Positions 1 through 6,258 of a stretch of 6,258 nt of DNA are shown piece by piece. Source of the stretch: JAWLCG01 sp041687295 (GTDB lineage: Bacteria > Planctomycetota > Phycisphaerae > SM23-33 > FEN-1343); the NCBI GenBank assembly GCA_041687295.1, contig JAWLCG010000307.1, forward strand, positions 1-6,258, given 5' to 3'. A program made the position numbers and the translations under genes. Position 1 is the first letter of the stretch. Each line of letters begins with the position of its first letter. Under the pieces are notes generated by a model that searched no databases, was not told the origin of the DNA, and saw only the letters and a program-made list of their open reading frames with translations.

Positions 1-1024
1 CGAGTTCCTTGAGCCGCTGCGACTCGTTCTTGTTGCACAGAAGCGTGGCGTCCTTGCTATGGACGACGATGCAGTCATCCAGGCCCAGCACGGCGATGAG
101 GTGGTCGTCCTCGCCGCTGACGATGACGTTGCGCTCGCTGTCGAGCAGGGCGCTGTAGGCGGCGACGACGGCGTTGCCCTCCTCGTCGATCTCGCTGACC
201 TCGGCCAGGGCGGGCCAGCTGCCCACGTCGAGCCATTCGCAGGGCAGCTCGACGACGATGACGTTGGGGGCCTTCTCCATGACGGCGAAGTCGATGGAGA
301 TCTTCTCCAGGGCGGGGTAGATGCCCTCGAGGGCGTGGGCGAGGTCGTCGGAGGCGGCCGCCTGCTCGAGCTTCTGGGCCGAGTCGGGCAGGAAGCGGCG
401 GAGGTGCTCGATGATCGTCGGCGTCCGCCAGACGAACATGCCGCTGTTCCAGTAGTACTCGCCGCTCTCGACGTATCGCCGGGCGGTGAAGTGGTCGGGT
501 TTCTCCTTGAAGGCCCGCACCTGGTAGACGCTGTCGTCGATCCGCTGGCCGCGGTGGATGTAGCCCAGGCCCGTGTGGGGCCAGTTGGGCTTAACGCCGA
601 AGGTGACCAGTGAATCGGGGTACTGCTCGGCGGTGTGGCAGGCCCGGCTGACGCAGTCGGTGAAGGCGCCGGCGGGGCGGATGATGTGATCGGCGGCGAA
701 GATGGCCATGGTGGCCTCGGGGTCGCGGCGGGCGACGACGAAGGCGGCCAGGCCGATGGCGTTGGCGGTATCCCGGCCAGTGGGCTCGCCGATGATATTC
801 TGGGCGGGCAGGTCGGGGAAGGCCTCGGCCACCTGGGGTGCGTACTCGGCGCCGGTGACGATGAGGATGTTCTGGCGGTCGAAGAGGGTCCCGAGGCGGT
901 CGACGGCCAGCTCGAGAAGGCTCTTGCCCATGATCAGCGGCAGCAGCTGCTTGGGTCGGCCCTGTCGGCTGAGGGGCCAGAGGCGCCGGCCGGCGCCGCC
1001 GGCGAGGACAACGGCATATCGCAT
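1..1024 (-). CDS. manC: Mannose-1-phosphate guanylyltransferase, C-terminal end cut by window edge
   Basis: This gene encodes the cytoplasmic enzyme that makes GDP-mannose from mannose-1-phosphate and GTP, for polysaccharide and glycoconjugate synthesis. The protein reads as 341 complete codons with no stop. It opens with the nucleotidyltransferase signature GGAGRRLWPLSR (residues 9-20) followed by PKQ (24-26). Further family motifs follow in order: EPTGRDTANAI (80-90), AADHI (110-114), FKEKP (172-176), WNSGMF (192-197), IDFAVMEK (244-251) and WLDVGSW (264-270). The ATG at 1024-1022 fits because the N-terminus begins immediately at the first beta strand, and GGGAG lies 6 nt upstream (1035-1031). 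Single-domain members are roughly 340-360 residues, so probably only a short tail is missing. A longer form fused to a phosphomannose isomerase domain cannot be excluded, because the gene leaves the window. It is divergent from the RNase HII-like gene. Other sugar-nucleotide pyrophosphorylases are less likely given the WNSGMF and IDFAVMEK motifs. Confidence 0.93.
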   Translation of the reverse strand, partial: MRYAVVLAGGAGRRLWPLSRQGRPKQLLPLIMGKSLLELAVDRLGTLFDRQNILIVTGAEYAPQVAEAFPDLPAQNIIGEPTGRDTANAIGLAAFVVARRDPEATMAIFAADHIIRPAGAFTDCVSRACHTAEQYPDSLVTFGVKPNWPHTGLGYIHRGQRIDDSVYQVRAFKEKPDHFTARRYVESGEYYWNSGMFVWRTPTIIEHLRRFLPDSAQKLEQAAASDDLAHALEGIYPALEKISIDFAVMEKAPNVIVVELPCEWLDVGSWPALAEVSEIDEEGNAVVAAYSALLDSERNVIVSGEDDHLIAVLGLDDCIVVHSKDATLLCNKNESQRLKEL

Positions 1025-1058
1025 ATCGGACTCCCAAGGGACGGGTCTGTTTCCAGGG

Positions 1059-1081
1059 CCGGCTCGGCCAGGCCGAACCGG
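1059..1081 (-). promoter_or_regulatory. Dyad / stem-loop in the guanylyltransferase leader
   Basis: Two 11-nt arms, CCGGCTCGGCC (1059-1069) and GGCCGAACCGG (1071-1081), are inverted copies around a single central base, with one mismatch. In the minus-strand transcript the mismatch becomes a G-U wobble. The RNA can then fold into a 9-bp stem (1081-1073 with 1067-1059) closed by the loop CCUGG. The dyad lies about 10-30 nt downstream of the predicted start site. It could be an operator or a leader hairpin, and its role is unknown. Confidence 0.4.
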
Positions 1082-1097
1082 TTGTCAGTATAGGAAT

Positions 1098-1126
1098 GAT
1101 ATATCGCGCGCAGGCGGCAGGGTCAA
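1098..1126 (-). promoter_or_regulatory. Probable sigma-70-type promoter of the guanylyltransferase gene
   Basis: Read on the minus strand, TTGACC (1126-1121, 5 of 6 to the -35 consensus) is followed by a 17-nt spacer and TATATC (1103-1098, 4 of 6 to the -10 consensus). An overlapping alternative -10, TATCAT, lies slightly downstream. Transcription would begin near 1091, giving a leader of about 66 nt before the ATG at 1024. The local AT-richness stands out against the GC-rich surroundings. This is consensus matching only. Confidence 0.55.
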
Positions 1127-1142
1127 CCGCCCGGTCGCGCCG

Positions 1143-1170
1143 TTGTCCTGGCGGGGCAATCGGCTATAAT
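1143..1170 (+). promoter_or_regulatory. Probable sigma-70-type promoter of the RNase HII-like gene
   Basis: A perfect TATAAT (1165-1170) is preceded at 16 nt by TTGTCC (1143-1148, 4 of 6 to the -35 consensus). Transcription would start near 1177, about 45 nt before the GTG at 1222. The position also argues against the upstream in-frame ATG at 1096, which would lie in front of the promoter. Confidence 0.6.
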
Positions 1171-1206
1171 CGCCCGCCAGCGGGGCCCGGGGTCATTCGG
1201 GCCGCC

Positions 1207-1224
1207 GAAGGAGTGTTCTGCGTG
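1207..1224 (+). promoter_or_regulatory. Ribosome binding site that decides a GTG start
   Basis: GAAGGAG (1207-1213) lies 8 nt before the GTG at 1222-1224. The reading frame is open back to an ATG at 1096. However, the 42 extra residues are arginine-, alanine- and glycine-rich with no recognisable domain, and the RNase H fold starts directly after the GTG (VLAGIDEAG). This site together with the TATAAT at 1165 makes GTG 1222 the preferred start. Confidence 0.75.
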
Positions 1225-2187
1225 ACGGTTCTTGCCGGCATCGACGAGGCGGGGTTCGGCCCGATCCTGGGCCCGCTGGTGGTCAGCGCGGTGGTCTTTG
1301 ACGCGCCACCCGAGCTGGCTGGGGGCGACCTCTGGCACGCCCTGGCGCCGGCCATCGCCCGGGCGGGGCGCAAGGGCTTTGCCGGCCTGGTCATCAACGA
1401 CAGCAAAAAGGTCTATACGCCCAAGAACGGTCTGGTGCACCTGGAGCGGGGCGTCCTGGGCACGCTGGAGTCGCTGGGCACGCCGGCGGGCACGCTGCAC
1501 GAGCTGCTGGGTCGGCTGTGCCCGGGCGTCCTCGAGCAGCTCGATGAGTACCCCTGGTACGCCCAGGGCGACCTGGCCCTGCCGGCGGAGGTCGACGCGA
1601 TGGACCTTCGCCTCCGCGCGAAGGGACTCTCGGCCGCCCTGGAGGGCGTGGGCGGACGCCTGGCGGGCCTGCAGAGCCGCGTCGTGCTGGAAGGGCACTA
1701 CAACCGCCTGGTCCGCGCGACCCACAACAAGGGCACCACGCTGCTGGACCAGACGTGCGGCCTGATCGACTGGGTCTGGCGGGGCTGCCGGCGGCGCGAC
1801 GACGTGCGGATCTACGTCGACCGCCAGGGCGGACGGCTGCACTACCTGCCGACCCTCCAGCGGATGTTCCCCGGCGGGGCGTTCAAGATCCTCGACGAAC
1901 GGCCCGAGCACAGCGCCTACCGCATCGCGGTCGACGGCGGGTGCCTGGAGATCCACTTCCTCCAGGGCGGCGACGCCCACCAGCTGCCCATCGCCCTGGC
2001 CAGCATGACCAGCAAGTACCTCCGCGAGCTGCTGATGGCCGTCTTCAACCGCTACTGGGCCGGCCACGTGCCCGGCCTCAGGCCGACGGCCGGCTACTAC
2101 ACCGACGGCCAGCGGTTCCTCCAGGACATCGCCGACACCTGCCGCCGGCTCGAGACGCCCATGGACCTGCTGGTCCGCGAGCGGTAG
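1222..2187 (+). CDS. Divergent ribonuclease HII-like protein with a large central insertion
   Basis: The 321-residue protein looks like a remodelled RNase HII, an enzyme that cuts RNA in RNA/DNA hybrids at ribonucleotides. The N-terminal AGIDEAGFGPILGPLVVSA (residues 5-23) matches the RNase HII first strand and carries the acidic pair D8/E9. NDSKK (59-63) matches the DSKxL motif. YVDRQGG (198-204) supplies a third acidic residue, D200. FLQGGDAHQLPIALASMTSK (246-265) resembles the KGDxxxxxIAAASIxAK helix and supplies D251. GYYTDGQRFL (291-300) resembles the C-terminal GYxT segment. D8, E9, D200 and D251 would correspond to E. coli D16, E17, D108 and D126. The DSK-to-third-acid distance is about 140 residues, whereas ordinary enzymes of about 200 residues have roughly half that, so residues 75-195 include a lineage-specific insertion. 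GFG replaces the usual GRG ribonucleotide-recognition motif. I am confident of the fold but not of the substrate. No membrane segment or signal peptide is visible. The gene probably forms its own transcription unit. Confidence 0.8.
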   Translation: MTVLAGIDEAGFGPILGPLVVSAVVFDAPPELAGGDLWHALAPAIARAGRKGFAGLVINDSKKVYTPKNGLVHLERGVLGTLESLGTPAGTLHELLGRLCPGVLEQLDEYPWYAQGDLALPAEVDAMDLRLRAKGLSAALEGVGGRLAGLQSRVVLEGHYNRLVRATHNKGTTLLDQTCGLIDWVWRGCRRRDDVRIYVDRQGGRLHYLPTLQRMFPGGAFKILDERPEHSAYRIAVDGGCLEIHFLQGGDAHQLPIALASMTSKYLRELLMAVFNRYWAGHVPGLRPTAGYYTDGQRFLQDIADTCRRLETPMDLLVRER

Positions 2188-2210
2188 GGGGCAGACTGTC
2201 AAAACTGGCA

Positions 2211-2231
2211 CGGCCCCGGCGGCAGGGGCCG
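2211..2231 (+). terminator. Weak terminator-like hairpin after the RNase HII-like gene
   Basis: CGGCCCC (2211-2217) and GGGGCCG (2225-2231) form a perfect 7-bp GC stem with a 7-nt loop, beginning 24 nt after the stop codon. No T-run follows, so it is not a classical intrinsic terminator. It may be a factor-dependent terminator, a 3'-end stabilising hairpin, or chance in GC-rich DNA. Confidence 0.35.
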
Positions 2232-2267
2232 GGATTGGCAGCCTGGCGGGTGGGGGCCCGAAGGGGG

Positions 2268-2291
2268 TATTCTCACTAAGCCGAGTGAATA
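2268..2291 (+). promoter_or_regulatory. Imperfect dyad upstream of groEL1
   Basis: TATTCTCACT (2268-2277) and AGTGAATA (2284-2291) are inverted copies around AAGCCG if two bases of the left arm are bulged out. The GAGTG at 2283-2287 resembles the start of the right half of the CIRCE heat-shock operator, but the rest does not fit. The element lies in the most AT-rich part of this intergenic stretch. TATTCT could itself serve as a -10 box, but I see no -35 at suitable spacing. Confidence 0.25.
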
Positions 2292-2299
2292 ACCAATCT

Positions 2300-2324
2300 T
2301 GCAAGCTACGGCACGTACGTTGCA
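2300..2324 (+). promoter_or_regulatory. Candidate operator dyad upstream of groEL1
   Basis: Two 11-nt arms, TGCAAGCTACG (2300-2310) and CGTACGTTGCA (2314-2324), are inverted copies around GCA, with the symmetry broken only at arm positions 6-7 (9 of 11 match). Smaller perfect palindromes overlap it: CTTGCAAG, and ACGTACGT at 2313-2320. A weak promoter, TTGCAA (2299-2304) with TGCATT (2321-2326) at 16 nt, coincides with the dyad, so a protein bound here could block transcription. It is not the CIRCE consensus. The regulator is unknown. Confidence 0.35.
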
Positions 2325-2356
2325 TTGCAGCGGGCAGGGCGGGGTGCACGGTGACC

Positions 2357-2417
2357 GTGTCGCGGCGGGCCGATCGGGTTCGGCGACACACGACAAGGAA
2401 GCAGTCCGCGAGGACTG
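2357..2417 (+). promoter_or_regulatory. Two stem-loops in the groEL1 leader
   Basis: The first stem pairs GTGTCGC (2357-2363) with GCGACAC (2383-2389), 7 bp perfect, and its loop contains the palindrome CCGATCGG (2370-2377). The second pairs CAGTCC (2402-2407) with GGACTG (2412-2417), 6 bp perfect, closed by GCGA, a GNRA-type tetraloop. The second ends 16 nt before the Shine-Dalgarno sequence of groEL1. Both would lie in the 5' leader if transcription starts upstream of about 2350. They may stabilise the message or take part in temperature-dependent control. Confidence 0.4.
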
Positions 2418-2421
2418 AGGG

Positions 2422-2440
2422 TTTTTGCAGGAGAAGGAGA
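2422..2440 (+). promoter_or_regulatory. groEL1 ribosome binding site with a facing U-run (possible fourU-like element)
   Basis: AAGGAGA (2434-2440) is a strong Shine-Dalgarno sequence 7 nt before the ATG at 2448. Eight bases upstream of it is TTTTT (2422-2426), the only T-run in this leader. In RNA, U2422-U2426 can pair with A2434-A2438 (three A-U and two G-U pairs) across a 7-nt loop. This is the pairing type used by fourU RNA thermometers of heat-shock genes. The pairing is only 5 bp and isolated, so the ribosome binding site call is strong and the thermometer reading is speculative. Confidence 0.4.
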
Positions 2441-2447
2441 GTCCCAC

Positions 2448-4145
<1,698 letters not shown>

Positions 4146-4215
4146 CCCGGCCCGGGCCCACGCGTTTGCCCCCGACAACAATCAGCAACAAGCGAATAGC
4201 GAAGGAGATACAACC

Positions 4216-4506
4216 ATGGCGGTAAAGCCCCTGGAGGATCGGGTTCTGGTCAAGCAGCGCGAGGCGGAGGAGAAGACCGCCGGCGGCATCGTCCTGCCGG
4301 ACACGGCCAAGGAGAAGCCCCAGCGCGGTACGGTCGAGGCGGTCGGCCCGGGCAAGCTGCTCAACAGCGGCAGCCGGGCCCAGGTCAGCCTGAAGAAGGG
4401 CGATGAGGTCTTCTACGGCAAGTACGCCGGCACTGAGGTCGAGATCGACGGGCAGCGATTTGTGATCCTGCGCGAGTCCGACGTGCTGGCCGTGCTCGAG
4501 AAGTAA
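4216..4506 (+). CDS. groES: Co-chaperonin GroES
   Basis: This encodes the 10-kDa lid of the GroEL chamber, a heptameric ring that binds the apical domains in the presence of ATP. At 96 residues it has the normal length. The N-terminal VKPLEDRVLVK (3-13) is the family signature. EEKTAGGIVLPDTAKEK (18-34) is the mobile loop, with the GroEL-contacting hydrophobic tripeptide I25-V26-L27. RGTVEAVGPG (37-46), KKGDEVFYGKYAG and the ending ESDVLAVLEK are all typical. The ATG follows AAGGAGA (4202-4208) at 7 nt. It sits 70 nt after groEL1 and 25 nt before groEL2, with no convincing promoter or terminator in either gap, so all three are probably one operon. The gap before it contains the palindrome GGCCCGGGCC (4149-4158), too tight to be a strong terminator. 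It is the only groES in the window and presumably serves both GroELs. Confidence 0.98.
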   Translation: MAVKPLEDRVLVKQREAEEKTAGGIVLPDTAKEKPQRGTVEAVGPGKLLNSGSRAQVSLKKGDEVFYGKYAGTEVEIDGQRFVILRESDVLAVLEK

Positions 4507-4531
4507 CCCCCTTCGCCCAGGAGAGACAAAC

Positions 4532-6142
4532 ATGGCCAAGCAGATGATGTTCGACGTGGAGGCCCGCCAGGAGATGCTGGTCGGCCTGCGCAAGCTCGCC
4601 GCCGCCGTCAAGAGCACGTTGGGCCCCAGCGGGCGCAACGTGCTGCTCCAGAAGAGCTACGGCGGCCCCAAGGTCACCAAGGACGGCGTGACCGTCTCTA
4701 AGGAAATCGACCTGCCCTCGCCCTTTGAGAACATGGGCGCCAAGATGGTCAACCAGGTCGCCAGCAAGACCTCCGACGTCGCCGGAGACGGCACGACGAC
4801 CGCGACGGTCCTGGCCGAGGCCATCTACGCTGCCGGGCTCAAGCACATCGCAGCCGGCGCCGACGCGATGGCCGTCAAGCGCGGCATCGACAACGCCGTT
4901 GAGGCCGCCGTCGAGGCGATCAAGGGCCAGGCCAAGAAGGTCAAGGGCACCGACGACCTCCGCAAGGTCGCCACGGTCAGCGCCAACTGGGACACCCACA
5001 TCGGCAGCCTGCTCGCCGACGCCTTCGAGAAGGTCGGTCAGGAGGGTGTCATCACGATTGAGGAAGGTCGCGGCACCGAGAGCCAGCTCGAGGTCGTCCA
5101 GGGCATGCAGTTCGACAAGGGCTACATCTCGGCCTACTTCATGACCAACCCGACGACGATGGAGGCTGTTCTCGAGGACTGCTACGTGCTGATCCACGAG
5201 AAGAAGATCTCCAACCTCCGCGACCTCGTGCCGCTGCTGGAGAAGGTCGTCTCCAGCGGCAAGCCGCTGCTGATCATCTCCGAGGACGTCGAGGGCGACG
5301 CCCTGGCGGCCCTGGTGGTCAACCGCCTGCGCGGCACGCTGAACATCTGCGCCGTCAAGGCGCCGGGCTTCGGCGACCGCCGCAAGGCCATGCTGGGCGA
5401 CATCGCCGTCGTCACCGGCGGCCAGCTCATCAGCGAGGACCTGGGCATCAAACTCGAGAGCGTCGAGCTGGCCCAGCTCGGCCAGGCCAAGCGGGTCGTC
5501 ATCACCAAGGACAACACCACGATCGTCGAGGGTGCCGGCAAGAAGGCCGACGTCAAGGCCCGCACCGAGACCATCCGCACGCAGATCGAGGCGACCACGA
5601 GCGACTACGACCGCGAGAAGCTCCAGGAGCGCCTGGCCAAGCTGACCGGCGGCGTCGCCGTCATCAAGGCCGGGGCCGCCACCGAGACTGAGATGAAGGA
5701 GCGCAAGGACCGCATCGACGACGCCCTGCACGCCACCCGGGCCGCCTGGGAAGAGGGCGTCGTCAGCGGCGGCGGTGTGGTCTTCCTGCAGGCCGGCGAG
5801 GCCGTCCATAACGCCCGCAGCAAGGCCCGCGGCGACGAGAAGATCGGCTGCGACATCGTGGCCGAGGCCCTCAAGGCCCCGACCCGTCAGATCGTCCAGA
5901 ACGCCGGCGGCGACGGCGACGTAGTAGTGGCCGAGATCCTGGAAAAGGGCGCCAAGGTCGGCTACGATGCGGCCAAGGGCGAGTACGTGGACATGGTCAA
6001 GGCCGGCATTATCGACCCGGCCAAGGTCAGCCGCTCCGCCCTGCAGAACGCCGCCAGCGTGGCTGGGCTCATGCTGACGACCGATCTGCTGGTGACCGAC
6101 TACGACGAGAAGGAAGAGGCCATCGCCAACGCGGTCCTGTAG
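4532..6142 (+). CDS. groEL: Chaperonin GroEL, paralogue 2, lacking the GGM tail
   Basis: This is a second full-length GroEL subunit (536 residues), one residue shorter than E. coli GroEL at the N-terminus, so subtract one for alignment. It keeps STLGP (28-32), TKDGVTV (49-55) with D51, GDGTTTATVLA (85-95) with D86, and D397 in IDDALHATR. These are the positions needed for ATP and metal binding and for hydrolysis. The apical motif QGMQFDKGYISAYF keeps both canonical tyrosines (Y198, Y202). K196 replaces the arginine of the R197-E386 inter-subunit pair, and E385 is present. W406 sits where E. coli has V407, beside the lower hinge. The protein ends in DYDEKEEAIANAVL with no GGM repeat. The ATG follows AGGAGA (4519-4524) at 7 nt, and the gene is 25 nt after groES, so it is almost surely co-transcribed. 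The domains look intact, so this is a functional divergent paralogue rather than a decaying copy. Confidence 0.98.
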   Translation: MAKQMMFDVEARQEMLVGLRKLAAAVKSTLGPSGRNVLLQKSYGGPKVTKDGVTVSKEIDLPSPFENMGAKMVNQVASKTSDVAGDGTTTATVLAEAIYAAGLKHIAAGADAMAVKRGIDNAVEAAVEAIKGQAKKVKGTDDLRKVATVSANWDTHIGSLLADAFEKVGQEGVITIEEGRGTESQLEVVQGMQFDKGYISAYFMTNPTTMEAVLEDCYVLIHEKKISNLRDLVPLLEKVVSSGKPLLIISEDVEGDALAALVVNRLRGTLNICAVKAPGFGDRRKAMLGDIAVVTGGQLISEDLGIKLESVELAQLGQAKRVVITKDNTTIVEGAGKKADVKARTETIRTQIEATTSDYDREKLQERLAKLTGGVAVIKAGAATETEMKERKDRIDDALHATRAAWEEGVVSGGGVVFLQAGEAVHNARSKARGDEKIGCDIVAEALKAPTRQIVQNAGGDGDVVVAEILEKGAKVGYDAAKGEYVDMVKAGIIDPAKVSRSALQNAASVAGLMLTTDLLVTDYDEKEEAIANAVL

Positions 6143-6149
6143 ACGCAGG

Positions 6150-6169
6150 CAGCCGCCCGGCGAGGGCTG
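6150..6169 (+). terminator. Weak hairpin just after groEL2
   Basis: CAGCC (6150-6154) and GGCTG (6165-6169) pair perfectly, with two possible G-U pairs extending the stem outward, starting 8 nt after the stop codon. Only TT follows, so it is a poor intrinsic terminator on its own. It could contribute to ending or protecting the chaperonin transcript. Confidence 0.25.
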
Positions 6170-6185
6170 TTGCATCGCCATCTGA

Positions 6186-6247
6186 GGGTGCGGATTGCGG
6201 GTCCTGCGACCGCCACCGCGGGCCACGGAGGCCCGCAATCCGCACCC
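6186..6247 (+). repeat. 16-bp perfect inverted repeat with a nested competing hairpin
   Basis: GGGTGCGGATTGCGGG (6186-6201) is exactly complementary to CCCGCAATCCGCACCC (6232-6247), with 30 nt between. Inside, GCGGGCC (6218-6224) and GGCCCGC (6230-6236) form a second perfect 7-bp stem with loop ACGGA. It shares bases with the right outer arm, so the two structures are mutually exclusive. The element begins 44 nt after the groEL2 stop and has no T-run after it. It may terminate or stabilise the chaperonin message, or be one copy of a dispersed palindromic repeat. No second copy is present in this window. Confidence 0.8.
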
Positions 6248-6258
6248 GCGGTTGGGCG

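Noticed and set aside
59..613. A plus-strand open frame of 184 codons over the guanylyltransferase gene
   Set aside because: The minus strand encodes an unmistakable guanylyltransferase here. The plus-strand translation is Asp/Val/Gly-rich and has no motif.
1096..1221. N-terminal extension of the RNase HII-like protein from the ATG at 1096
   Set aside because: The ATG lies upstream of the TATAAT at 1165, lacks a ribosome binding site, and the added residues look like translated non-coding DNA.
2283..2292. Possible right half of a CIRCE element (GAGTG...TAA)
   Set aside because: The spacing inside the half-site is wrong and no matching TTAGCACTC lies 9 nt upstream.
1123..2391. A 422-codon open frame antisense to the RNase HII-like gene
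   Set aside because: The plus-strand frame carries clear RNase HII motifs and a promoter and ribosome binding site. The antisense frame has none.
4385..6238. A 617-codon open frame antisense to groES/groEL2
   Set aside because: It is a shadow of groEL2 by the same codon-bias effect, and the Leu/Gly/Asp/Val-rich translation has no recognisable family.

Overview
This is a GC-rich bacterial window with five protein-coding genes. One runs leftwards and is cut by the window edge. Four run rightwards. The best guess for the source is Planctomycetota or a close relative. This is inference from three things: high GC with G/C-ending codons, a divergent ribonuclease HII-like protein of a type I associate with that phylum, and duplicated groEL genes around a single groES. 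No marker gene here settles the taxonomy.

Layout: (1) Positions 1-1024, minus strand, encode most of a mannose-1-phosphate guanylyltransferase (GDP-mannose synthesis), missing only its C-terminal end. (2) Positions 1025-1221 are a compact divergent control region. It has a plausible sigma-70-type promoter on each strand and an 11-bp-arm dyad in the leader of the guanylyltransferase gene. (3) Positions 1222-2187, plus strand, encode a 321-residue RNase HII-like protein with all four acidic catalytic positions, a large central insertion, and GFG where the substrate-recognition motif GRG is expected. (4) Positions 2188-2447 are a non-coding leader in front of the chaperonin genes, with several dyads and stem-loops but no recognisable CIRCE element. 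(5) Positions 2448-6142 are a chaperonin cluster in the order groEL1 - groES - groEL2. (6) Positions 6143-6258 hold a 16-bp perfect inverted repeat with a second, competing hairpin inside it.

The chaperonin cluster is the main theme. Both GroELs keep the ATPase aspartates, so both look catalytically competent. They differ in ways likely to matter. GroEL1 has an extended (GGM)9 tail and a histidine at E. coli position 203 of the substrate/GroES-binding face. GroEL2 has no GGM tail, a canonical YxSxYF apical motif, and a tryptophan at the lower hinge (E. coli position 407). One GroES sits between them and presumably serves both. The likely reading is two specialised chaperonins sharing one co-chaperonin from a co-transcribed unit. 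The sequence alone cannot show whether they form separate or mixed rings.
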